Positions 34,567-44,719 of a stretch of 64,000 nt of DNA are shown here, in pieces (positions within the stretch are counted from its first letter, which is position 1; each line of letters starts with the position of its first letter). The stretch is from positions 85,172,895 to 85,236,894 of the forward strand of contig OY294044.1 of NCBI GenBank assembly GCA_958510825.1, given 5' to 3'. The stretch comes from Brachypterus glaber (taxonomy: Eukaryota; Arthropoda; Insecta; Coleoptera; Kateretidae). The translations under genes were made by a program, and so were the position numbers. The notes beneath the pieces were generated by a model, which saw nothing but the letters and a program-made list of their open reading frames with translations, had not been told where the DNA came from and did not search any database.

Positions 34567-34939
34567 TATTGTTAGATTTTAGAACGTAAAAAAAAACAAG
34601 TAATTTTAATTTTGTTGGATCACAGGAAAAAAGGAGCAATGTTAACTCAAATGTAAACACCGGTAATTCTAATTTTATTGCAATACAGGTAATAAGTTAG
34701 TACTAATACAGATAATTAAACTTTTAACGCGGCCGTATGCCCGTTCCCTTTGTTCCCTCCAATTTTAATGAAAATTACCGTTTTTAATGACTGAAATTTC
34801 CTTGTTTTTTCTCGTTTTCGAGAATTAGGTTAAAACTTTAAAAATAAAACATTTTTTGGAAAGATACTTTTTTAGGTTAAGTATGCAAGTTTTCTATTTT
34901 TTTAACCAATAAAATATTTTTTACAGAAATTAATACGTA

Positions 34940-35077
34940 CCCAGTAAACACAAAGATCTAATTTTTGTTAAATTGACAGCTTATTAAACGTTTATCATAC
35001 GTAAATTTACGTATACGTATAATAAACGTTTGATAAGCGGTCATTTTAACAAAAATTAGATCTTTGTGTTTACTGGG
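34940..35077. mobile_element. 138-bp near-perfect palindromic MITE with TA duplication
   Basis: Ends CCCAGTAAACACAAAGATCT are inverted on both sides, and the arms stay paired through AATTTTTGTTAAA and TTATNAAACGTTT to the centre. TA flanks each end (34938-34939, 35078-35079). TA targets point to the Tc1/mariner superfamily. Confidence 0.85.
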
Positions 35078-35120
35078 TATATTATTTTTTTTTACCCCAA
35101 ATAACCAAACTATCCCATAT

Positions 35121-36252
35121 ACAGAGCGGTTCAAAAGTCACCCCCCCCCTCTTATCTTTTGGACGAGTTGAGACATCGACTTCAAATTTGGAACTCTTAA
35201 ATAAGACAACTTAAACTATCTTTTAGCTTATATTTAATACTTCTAGCTCTTAAAATGTAAGCACATTATTTTAAATGGAGAGGCGGGTCGTGTGCACGGA
35301 AAAAAAAATTATAGCTAGGAGCGCTATAACACACATACCAAGCAAATTATAATCGCTTATTATATAAATACAAGGCTTTCTCTTACAATTATGGCAGTCA
35401 GTGTAAAAATTTATATGAAATACTTTAATTGTTTAGTGAATAATAAAATATAACAAATAGTATGGCATTTATAGCTTAAATAGATTTAATTATTGTCCGT
35501 GCTAATAATTTTTATAATATATTAAAATTTCTGTAAATTTATAATAGTGCCTGTAATAAATATAATCCTGTCTGTAATATATATAATCGTTTCCAATTTA
35601 TTTTTAACATTATTAGTTATTGTGTCCCTTATAATCTATAGCTTAAATCACTATAATTTGCCACTGTTACCAAATATCTTATAATGTATAGCGCAGAGCT
35701 CACTAATTTCTTTCCGTGTGATACCTCATTTTAAAGCTTATAAAATTATCTATTATATAACTATATTTATTTTTATTTTTTTTAAACTTTTTTTTTTTGT
35801 TAAATAAGGTTGACAATGGGTATTTTTGCCAAAATTTCTCTAAAAAAAATCAAACAATTTTTTAAACATACTAATTTCATGATGAATAAACGTAAATTAT
35901 ACTTTTAAACTAATTTTATTTGACAAATAAAAGTTTAGAATAAAAAAAAAATAAAAAATCGCATTTTTTAGCACAAAAAATTGAAAAATCAAAAAATTGT
36001 TTAAAAAAATTAAGAATATAGGTACAGTCAAATAGAAAATTTTATTTGCTTTTCCATTTAAAAAAATTCCATTTAAAAAAATTCCATTTAAAAAAATCCC
36101 CCCGTGCCCCCCTGCCCACATTTTAAGATCTGAAAGTATCAAATATATGCTAAAAGATAGTTTGAGTTGTCTTATCTAAGAGTTCCAAATTTGAAGTCGA
36201 TATCTCAACTCGTTCAAAGGTTTAGAGGGGGGGGGGTGACTTTTGGAGCGGA
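35121..36252. mobile_element. 1.13-kb unit with ~160-bp inverted arms (AAAAGTCACCCCCC ends)
   Basis: The left arm (35121-35282) mirrors 36065-36252. Shared words are GAGCGG, AAAAGTCACCCCCCCCC, CAACTCGTCC/GGACGAGTTG (diverged), CAAATTTGGAACTCTTA, 'AAGACAACT.AAACTATCTTTT'. A 15-bp tandem (TTCCATTTAAAAAAA, three copies) is at 36053-36098. The interior is non-coding. Confidence 0.75.
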
Positions 36253-36930
36253 GGTATAAGTATTCTATTCAAACAAACAGAATATTTCACTCAAACAAAA
36301 GATTTATTTGTTCTGAATAACAAACAAATTGAATCAACAACAAAGATATTCGGTACAAATATATATATATTTATTTAATTTGAATAATGTATATTACCTA
36401 TCAAATATATTAAATAATTACTTGAAATAAATATTTATTTGCTTTACGTTGTTACTCTGAATATCAGTCAAACAAATTTACTTTTTTTTCAAACAAATAT
36501 TTGTATGTCCATTATCAATATTTGTTTAACTCAACTCCATTTTTTTTTATCCAAATGATTTTTTTTTCTGTGTACGCTCGCTTAGGAAACACTTATGGAG
36601 CGGAACTAAAACGGCCAGTTTAGTCCATTGGTATATAAATAACTATTAAAAATTTATTTCTATTTTAAAATGGAAGACCTCTTAAACGCCTGTTTACCAG
36701 TTTTACAAAAAAAAATATTATTTTCGGTTTTACCAGGTTTACGATAAAATTTTGCCACTGTACATGTGGTTTTGAAAAAAAAAATAGGTATTAGGGAGGT
36801 CTTATTGTCAAATTTTTTTAAATCGCTAAAAAACCGTTGAGAAAAACAGTCTGGTTAAGGGCATCAGACCATTTTATGATATATTTCTTTTGACACAGAC
36901 TCCACATCACTGGAGATAAAAAAATACATA

Positions 36931-37096
36931 TAGTTCTCCGCATGAAAGAAAGCCTCCGACGAATGGGAGAGAAATCATTCGCGCTCTCTTCTTTCCGTCA
37001 AGAGCGTTATAAGGCGTGGGTGCCTACAACGGGCCTCCCACTTGCACACACATTCCAAACATATTTCCCGTAGCCACAGATCCGTGCGTTAAACTA
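36931..37096 (-). mobile_element. MITE family copy B, inserted in the right arm
   Basis: Same family as 11174-11341 and 44045-44197. It interrupts the 36680-37460 arm at a point that is continuous in the left arm, and TA flanks both sides, so it arrived after the arms formed. Confidence 0.75.
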
Positions 37097-37442
37097 TACT
37101 TTTTTTATAAAGCCTATGTATTTGTGTAGGAGTATTGCATATATAAATTTTTAGCTGTATCTGTATTCTTTATATAAAATTTTTAAAGAAATATATCGTA
37201 AAACACGAAAAAAGTGCCAAATTTTTGTTACCCTGTAAAAAATTAACTAGATTAGATATTTAAAAGTTATGGCATGAATCATTTTTATTTAGGTATATTT
37301 CTATAACAAAAAAAATTTGAAATCTCGCCGTTTTTTTTCCTTGAGTGCCATATTCGTTTTCAGCGCCTCAAAATTATGTAGAAAAAATATAGTTTGGTTT
37401 ATGAAAAACTAACTTTATTTTTTTTTTGTGGTCCTGTGTAAT

Positions 37443-37530
37443 GTCAATTTTTTGTGGTAACCTGTAAGTATCTCTTGTTCTGTTTAATTGATGTGTAAGG
37501 TTAGTAACCGCTGCTCCACAAAAAATTGAC
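37443..37530. repeat. Palindrome with perfect 15-bp arms (GTCAATTTTTTGTGG)
   Basis: GTCAATTTTTTGTGG at 37443-37457 and CCACAAAAAATTGAC at 37515-37530 surround a 57-bp loop. A looser pair TTTTTTGCACGACCA / TGGTCGTGCAAAAAA spans 37570-38005. Confidence 0.7.
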
Positions 37531-38149
37531 ATACCTGGTGTCCCACATAAAAGGTACAACCCTTAATAATTTTTTTGCACGACCAAGACTAAAACTTAAT
37601 TTTACGCTTTCATTTTCGGGACTAAACTTGCCGTTTTTCTCCCAAGGGAAAAATATCACGGCAACCTTGATAATATTAAAATATTATACATACTATTTGC
37701 TTTACTGGTACAAAAATCAGTTTTGATGATGTTTTTTAAATAAATTAGCGATTCAAAAGAATTTATTTGATTTTAACAAAGAAAACCTTTAAAAATAACA
37801 TTGTTAAAATTGCTTAAAATTTAACGTCTTCTTCCATTTTTTCGAACTAACGTTTGTGCCAACCATATTAAAAAACAAATGAAATCGCGATAGCCGTGAA
37901 ACTGAGGCATCTTGATTAAATTACGAAAATAACCTGATTTTAAAAGCAAGGTTTTTAATTTTAATTTTATCTACCTGCTTAAATTATGTTTGGTCGTGCA
38001 AAAAATAGTGTATGTACCAGAGTACTAAAAGTGCCTGTTTTAATCCCTTGCATTTCTGTTTGCCTCGCTCGCTACGTTCGCTCAGGAAACACTCATATAG
38101 GGGGACTAAAACAGGCAGTTTGGTCCATTGGTATATAAATAAATATTAA

Positions 38150-38740
38150 ACTAAATGTTTAAAAAAAATCCTCGGGGAGGTCCATTTTTGTTTCAAGGGG
38201 GACATATTTGATGATCTCACCACCTTCCATTAAAATACCTTTAAAACAAGGTATTACTCAATAAACAGAGTGTATTTGAGATGGGGTCCAAATTTTTAAA
38301 GGGTGATCCTACATCAGAAAATATAACAAAAATTTCCTATAAACATTTTCCTAAAGATGCGTACTAAGGAAGCTAAGCCCCTTTCAAAGTGGTTAAAAAT
38401 TCGGTTTTCTCTTAACTCAGGAACACATTGAGTTACAGAAACTAAATATTTTAATTATGTACCATGTTTTTATATTAACATTTCTAATAAAATAATATTT
38501 ATTCATGTACAGACATAAATCCTTAACAAATGAAATGTATGAAAAACATTTGTGGGCTGGTTTCTTTTATATAACAGGGCCCAATTAATCCTATGTTATA
38601 TAAAAAAAATTAAAAACAAATAGAAGCTGTTTTTCTTTAAAATGTCAAGTTTTAAAAGCCTTCAACGTTTAAGAAAAATTAATTATTTTATACCAAAATT
38701 ATTTTAACGTCACGCTCCCGGGGGTAGTGGTAAGTAATTT
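38150..38740. other. Unassigned stretch
   Basis: No motif, element end or coding signal recognised. Confidence 0.5.
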
Positions 38741-38742
38741 TT

Positions 38743-38744
38743 TT

Positions 38745-38795
<51 letters not shown>

Positions 38796-38800
38796 TTTTT
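38743..38800. repeat. (AT)n microsatellite
   Basis: About 22 AT units bounded by TATACAT on both sides. Confidence 0.95.
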
Positions 38801-39718
38801 TTATTATCAAAAAAAAAAGAAATAATGTCTCTTAGCCTGCTTTGATTATAACTTTACGAAATTGGAAAAAAGACAAGAATTTTGGAATTTTTTACATTCT
38901 ATTGAAAATAAAAATAAATAACAAAAATGTGCATTTTAGTAATTTAGTTTATTGAAAGCAGACATAGTAAAAATATATCCTAAAATTTAAAAAAAATATT
39001 AAGGGTGGGTTTTTTGAGATATTTAAGTTTAAAGTTTTTATCTAATATCTAAAAAAAACAAAACACTATCGATATAAAAAAATTGTATTTTGTCAAGAAA
39101 TTGAGGTTATTTATGTTAAAAACCGTTTTTGGATATCTCTAATAGTTTTAAAGTTATTATACTGCAAATTCAATTTTTATAATAATCTTTATCAGTATCT
39201 TAAAAAATATGCTTCTTTCGAAAAAATCAAATTACGGATCTATTTCTGATGTCACAAGGTACTCATAAAATATAATTTACCCAAATCCGTGACCATAGTG
39301 CTGTCACCGTTGCCTAAATCCATGTGGAATAGGCCATATTTAATAATAACGCTAAACCCGCTACATATATTTAAAATTGTGTCTTTTTTTTTCACCTTTT
39401 TTTATTTCTTTTTCCTTAAATATTTTCTTTATTTTTAGAATCTTGAATAGCAACCGCCATTTTGTGATGCGAATTTAAAAGAGCCTAAAAAATTAATATT
39501 TTTGGTTGAAATAAAAATTAAATACCAACCCTTAAATTAAGGGTGGATGATGTTTTAAAAGAATTGGTATAAAATATTCAGAAAAATATGTCAATATAAA
39601 AATAAATAATTTCAGTTTAATTCATGGTGGTTGTAACTTCTACCCTTAGCTACCAGCCACTTCAATTGTTATTTTTAATTAAACACCAACTCTTGCGAAT
39701 CTCTATTTTAAAGAGCGT
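38801..39718. other. AT-rich stretch, nothing recognised
   Basis: Low-complexity A/T blocks. No family or reading frame stands out. Confidence 0.5.
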
Positions 39719-40499
39719 AATCTATGGCACAGAAAATCCCCAGATACCGATTTTGGTTCGAATTGGCAATTAATGACACAAAACATCCGCCATGTTGACG
39801 CCGCCATTTTGATTTTTTGTAATTATGACAAAAAATTCGTAATCTACGACCCCGAAAACCCCCTGATACCGATTTTGGTTCGAATCGGCCAGAAAATACA
39901 AAAGTCGTCCGCCATATTGGCGCCGCCATTTTGATTTTTTATTTTGACCACAAATTCGTAATCTACGACCACGAAAACCCCCTGATACCGATTTTGGTTC
40001 GAATCGGCCAAAAATCACAAAAGTCGTCCGCCATATTGGCGCCGCCATTTAGATTTTTTGAATTTTGACAAAAAATTCGTAATCTATGACCCCGAAAACC
40101 CCCTGATACCGATTTTGGTTCGAATCGGCCAGAAATTACAAAATTCGTCCGCCATATTGGCGCCGCCATTTAGATTTTTTGAATTTTGACAAAAAATTCG
40201 TAATCTATGACTCCGAAAACTCCCTGATACCGATTTTGGTTCGAATCGGCCAGAAATTACAAAAGTCGTCCGCCATATTGGCGCCGCCATTTTGATTTTT
40301 TAAATTTTAGTAAAAAATTCGTAATCTACGACCCCGAAAACCCCTTGATACCGATTTTGGTTCAAATCGGCCAGAAATCACAAAAGTCCGCCATATTGGC
40401 ACCGCCATTTTGATTTTTTTAATTTTGACAAAAAATTCGTAATCTACGACCCCGAAAACCCCCTGATACCGAATTTGGTTCAAATCGGCCATAAATTAC
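39719..40499 (-). repeat. 121-bp satellite, about 6.5 copies
   Basis: Monomer starts (AATCTACGACCCCGAAAACC) fall at 39719, 39841, 39960, 40081, 40202, 40323 and 40441, so the period is 118-122 bp. Each carries CTGATACCGATTTTGGTTCG, CGTCCGCCATATTGGCGCCG and CCATTTTGATTTTT. It is GC-richer than the region. Minus-strand frames of the type MAAPIWRTTFVISGRFEPKS recur in every copy only because the monomer lacks stops there; 121 is not a multiple of three, so frames do not join. The last copy is cut by the solo LTR. Confidence 0.95.
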
Positions 40500-42613
40500 T
40501 GTTCCGTAATTAATACGTTCACTGCCAACGGCTAGTTTTGACAGCGGAGCAATGGGTATGGGCAAGGGAAAAATAGAAAGAATTGATTAATGTTGTTAGG
40601 GGCGCCAGTTACTTTAGCTTTTACTCCTTTAGGTAAGTAACAACCTAGTGTAAATACTTAAGCTTTTCAGTTTGAGAAAATATAACCTCTAAATAAAATA
40701 AGATAATTCATTTGAGAAATTTATTATAAATAAACTTAATGAAAGCACATCAAGTAATGTATTAATATATATAAAAAATATGTGTAATTATATTAAGATA
40801 TAATTAAAGAAATCTTAATAAAAATTACTAAATTCAGAAATCATTCGACTTAAATGTATAAAGAAAACATGAAGTTCAGCAAGCACCAAGAAATGTATGT
40901 AAACAGCAATCATTTCTTGCAGTGTATAAAAGTCATGCTTAAATTAGAAATCATTTAATCAAAAGTATGATATTTAATAATTAATAAATGAGATTAAATG
41001 TTTTAAAAAAATAAGTACCTAAAAATGAACAAAAGCCAGAAGGGCATATAGTATTAAACAATACTATATCAGATCTGATAAAGTTTACAGTTATAAGAAT
41101 ATTGAAATAAAAGAATTTAAAATATGAAATATTGCTTTCAAAAGTTTTCAGAAAGAGTACTTAGCTGGTTTCTGCAAAATCCATGAGGTATGAATTCCAT
41201 CGTCTCCATCTGTGCAAGTCTCCCCTATGCTGATGAATTCATTTCTCAAATGAAAGAAGAAAAAAATATAGGCTGTCCCATCTACTTTGGAAAAATTATC
41301 TTCCAGGATAAAATGTACGATTGAAAATGTTGTCGGGGATAAAATATACTTTTGAAAATTATGTCCAATGTAAAATTGTCTGCTAGACGGTTACATAGAA
41401 TTTATCTATGCCGAAAATTACAGAACCATGTTCCAACAGAACATCACTCCATGCGGAGAACTTGTATATCAAATATACCAAAATAAACTTCAACTTAAAT
41501 TAATGTAATTCCATATTAATGGTATAGAAATGGTGAGTAATTATTGGTAATTAATTAATGGTCTAGTAATGTAGTAATAATGGTGCTTAATGGTGATTAA
41601 TTAATGGTGCTAAAACAATAATTATATCTTAGAAATATTCTAAGAAACAGAAAAACGTAACTTACATGTCATACTAAGTCTTCGATGTCCATCGAAACGT
41701 TATAAATGCGTAATTGTAGAAAATAACCGTTACAATATCTTCCGCATTGTTTAAATATTCATTTTCACTAACTTTAAATAAAAATACATGAAGGATTACT
41801 TCGATGATTACAGAAAATAAACACTCGTCAAAATGACACCACCATTGTATTCGAGTTGCTTCAAGAAGGAGCGAAAATCGACCTTATCAACCGGTATGAA
41901 CCCTTCAGGTAAATAAAATACTATTTCTGAACTATTAGCGACATCTATGCAAGTCATTATCAACTACAGTTTTACCGTATAGGATTCCTAATAAAGGTAA
42001 CGAAAACTACATCAAAGATAATAACAAAAGAATATTTCCTAATAAATCCGTATTAGTGATATCTAACCTCAAAATATTACTCTAAGAAACAAATATAAAC
42101 AATACTTATTGTTTATCAGCAAAACTAATAAAAATACGAACAGAATACTAAGTGTCCTGTGAACTAAGTATAAACAAAATACTGAATCTAAGTGAGCAGT
42201 TCCAGCAAACTATTTTCAACAAATTCTGGATTATCCCGAAGGAATAAGCATACGAAACTTTCCAGGAGAAACAAGCTACAGATGAAAGCCAGTGAAATCC
42301 AACCCTCAATAGACTCTGAAACATATAAAAACCAGGTAAGTCCATAGACAAATGCACTATAGAGAAATAAGTCATATGATTCTTTATTATTAAAAATCAT
42401 ATTCTAATTATGTTTTCTTTATGTTATTTTCAGGTAGAACTATGGAATAGAGACTCATATGGTTAGAATTCAGTTCCTGCTACAAAATAGTCCCAGATAC
42501 AAAATAGTTCTGTACGTACGTAACTATTTATATACAAAATAAACATAAATTATAACGTAAGTAAACGAATAGTTTAATTAACCCTTGCTATATTACAAAG
42601 TGACGATTTATAT
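40500..42613 (-). mobile_element. Solo LTR of the gypsy element at 21287-26572
   Basis: It starts TGTTCCGTAATTAATACG and aligns along its whole length to the right LTR, including the 634-bp part missing from the left LTR. The final CGTTACA is lost: after GATTTATAT the sequence passes into ATGGCGGACGAC. It carries more substitutions and small indels than the 21-26 kb pair, so it is older. Confidence 0.92.
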
Positions 42614-43863
42614 ATGGCGGACGACATTTTAACATAAATACATGTTTCATAGTTAATTTTGATGTTATGAGGTCTTCCAAGTATTCCGCAATGTTTTATA
42701 CTCAAAGATTTTTTCTTTTTTGACAAGTGAGTACAATAACCTAAAAGAATAAGGGTTTTCAAATCCCTCTAGTGACACCTCTTTTATTTATTAATTGTTT
42801 TCTCTTGTACTTGTAGGGCACAGCCCTGAGGATGATAATTATTTTATCGAAAGCGCTCGGCCACTAGCATATTATACATTTTATACCTAAAATACGCAGT
42901 TTTACTAATCATTAAAACCAAGGTATACACGTCTAAACACCATACATAACTAAATTAGGTTTAAAATTTTTATTATAAATGATAAAAAATATTGTGTCGA
43001 CCACGGGAGAACGGTGCATTTCGTAATCAGGATGGTTGAATTAGTCTTTAAAAAAATAAACTGCAGCTATAAGTGATGTGTAGTAAACGAAATTACATCC
43101 TTAATTTGTCCCAACTTCAAACTCGTTTTTCTCGAAATCTACTTTTTATGCTTAAGGTACCTTTTCGCCGCTATACACACATATACAGAGTATTTTGGGA
43201 GAAAAGAGAAATATTTAAGGTTGAAAATTAAATCGTAAACAAATATTCCTGTATACAGCTGTATCTCGAAAAGAAAGCCGTTCTGGGTTTTTTTCTTTTT
43301 TAGACCTCTAGAACACATTTCTAAACTTTTCCCTTTTCCCTTATCTGCCGTGACACCCTGTATAATATAGATTATATTTTTTAACGTATAGCTAAGCAAA
43401 GAGAGAAGTCGAGAAAAGTAAGTTTTTTTTAGCAACAGCAACAGCAGGAGAATTTTTAGATTTCTATCGGAAAAGGTAAATACATATATTGAAAGAAAAT
43501 TCTAACAATCTCTAAATATTTCGCTAAAGGCCTAATCAAAAAGTATTATCTGGTTGTTCCATTTTGTCTACTCTTTCTAATCAAATTACCCTCATATAAA
43601 ATCCACATATTTTATTGAACTGTATTCTTTTTTTTGAATAATACCAACAAAGAAAAAGGTAGAATTCTTTATTTAATATTCCCCAGGATAAAAAACAAGC
43701 CGTAAAAATATATAATGCTTCGCATTACTTGGTATACTCTTCACAGTGGATAGTGCATTGACTTTTTATCTTGATTTACTTTCCAAAACATTAATGCTTT
43801 AATCTGCTGGTGCCTAATTTTTTATACTATACACTGTACAAAATTTGGGTAGAATTGGAGAGT
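42614..43863. other. Mostly unassigned; holds one hairpin-GAAA motif and a short dispersed repeat
   Basis: 42826-42864 is CCCTGAGGATGATAA-loop-TTATCGAAAGCGCTCGG, the same layout as the repeats at 30105 and 30716 but a different stem. 43697-43760 is a copy of the 16219 repeat. CACCCTGTATAA at 43350-43362 is a word common at ends of insect elements. Confidence 0.5.
42826..42864 (+). ncRNA. Hairpin-GAAA motif, possibly ribozyme-derived
   Basis: CTGAGGA, a U, stem GATAA/TTATC and GAAAG. CTGANGA-stem-GAAA is the conserved core of hammerhead ribozymes, which insect Penelope-like elements and other retroelements carry. Flanking stems I and III and a cleavage site are not evident, so activity is doubtful. 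Confidence 0.3.
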
Positions 43864-44044
43864 AATACAGGGTGACTCAGAGTAAAATTTGGTTTTCAAA
43901 CTTTCCCTCTATAAAACCTATAAAAGTTACAGATGTACGAGTGTCAAAACGTAGCCAATACATGCGGATTATTAGCAAACATTTATATGTGCTCGGGAGA
44001 ACAACACGCGTGGCACAATATTTTTTTAAATCGAACGATTCTTA

Positions 44045-44197
44045 TAATTCTCCGCATGAAAGAAAGTCTCCGACGGAAGGGGGAGGAATCATTCTCTTCT
44101 TTCTGTCAAGGTCATACGTGTTTACAACGGGCCTCCTACTTGCACACACATTCCAAACATATTTCCCGTAGCCACAGCTCCGTGCGTCAAACTATAC
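44045..44197 (-). mobile_element. MITE family copy C
   Basis: Shares ATTCTCCGCATGAAAGAAAG, CCTCC.ACTTGCACACACATT and CCGTAGCCACAG with copies A and B. It lacks a ~10-bp segment ('CGCGCTCT') present in both others. Confidence 0.75.
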
Positions 44198-44220
44198 TAT
44201 TGTGGCTAGGCGACGTTTCT

Positions 44221-44445
44221 CTAATTATTCTCGATGTTCTCCAGTGTTCTGGTGAACTTTTTTTGACCCGGGCGGTTTACCACAGAATACGTCTCTCGAA
44301 ATCGTTTAACCCATAAGTTTACGGATGGTGCATTATTTACTCGGAAAATGATTACAGAAAGGTCGGCTAGCCAAAACGTAAGAATCGTTCTATTTAAAAA
44401 AGCCTCTACCATAAACCCGTGTTGTTCTGCCGACCACATCTCCAT
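44221..44445 (-). pseudogene. Transposase N-terminal helix-turn-helix fragment (DUF4817-type)
   Basis: The 74-residue frame begins MEMWSAEQHGFMVEAFL, continues NNAPSVNLWVKRFRETYSVV and ends FTRTLENIENN. This order (W..EQ..F.VEAF, then N..L.WV..FR.TGSV, then RT.ENIE) is that of the insect DUF4817-like HTH module at the start of IS630/Tc1/mariner-type transposases, which binds the element's own ends. The catalytic DDE/D region is absent and the frame stops at once after ENIENN. The middle (FWLADLSVIIFRV) has diverged, and the expected GD-S and Pro-rich linker residues are partly lost. The start codon is kept. It lies inside a foldback and is almost certainly not functional. Confidence 0.75.
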
Positions 44446-44719
44446 GTTTACTAATAATCCCCATGTATAAGCTATGTTTTGACACTAGTACGTCATCTGT
44501 AACTTTTACAGTTATGATAGGGGGAACGTTTGAAAACTACCCTGTATTAAGATTTAATAATAAAACTCATATTTTACAGTTTTATAGGAAATTGAACTAA
44601 ATCTTTAAATTTACCCTTACGATGATGACGTTATATCCTAAAATTAAGTTTTAAGATTGCAACATTATTTTAAAACTAGGCGTGATAAATTCGGCAAAAT
44701 TTTACAATTTTCTGTTAAA

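Larger units (their letters stand above)
32866..37460. mobile_element. 4.6-kb composite bounded by ~0.65-kb inverted arms
   Basis: The left arm (32866-33510) is mirrored at 36680-37460. Shared blocks are ACACAGGACCACAAAAAA, AAAGTTAGTTTTT.ATAAACC, AACTATATTTTTTCTAC, AATAAAAATGATTCATG, CACTTTTTTCGTGTTTT, CCTTAACCAGACTGTTTTTC and AATTTGACAATAA. The right arm has MITE copy B inserted. The interior holds a candidate first exon (34011-34065), the hairpin repeat copy 3, a 138-bp palindromic MITE and a 1.1-kb inverted-arm unit. I see no transposase. It may be a large foldback or Polinton-like relic, or two copies of one element in opposite orientation. Confidence 0.7.
43864..44553. mobile_element. 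Foldback made of two inverted copies of a transposon 5' end
   Basis: 43864-44045 and 44379-44553 are inverted copies (AATACAGGGT ends; shared AAAAGTTACAGATG, CTAGTGTCAAAAC-type, GGATTATTAG.AAACAT, AGAACAACACG, AACGATTCTTA). The right copy runs on into a transposase N-terminus (44445-44221, minus). The left copy preserves the equivalent codons in decayed form (CSGEQHAW, FLNRTILI on the plus strand). MITE copy C has inserted at the left junction. This is the snap-back structure expected when one end of a DNA transposon is duplicated. Confidence 0.8.

Noticed and set aside
39708..40492. Repeated minus-strand frames of the MAAPIWRTTF type
   Set aside because: They recur with the 121-bp satellite monomer; the period is not a multiple of three and no start or splice context fits.
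43872..44316. Two plus-strand frames of 99 and 127 codons
   Set aside because: They cross the decayed inverted arm and an inserted MITE; only the short CSGEQHAW...FLNRTILI part has meaning, as the mirror of the transposase fragment.
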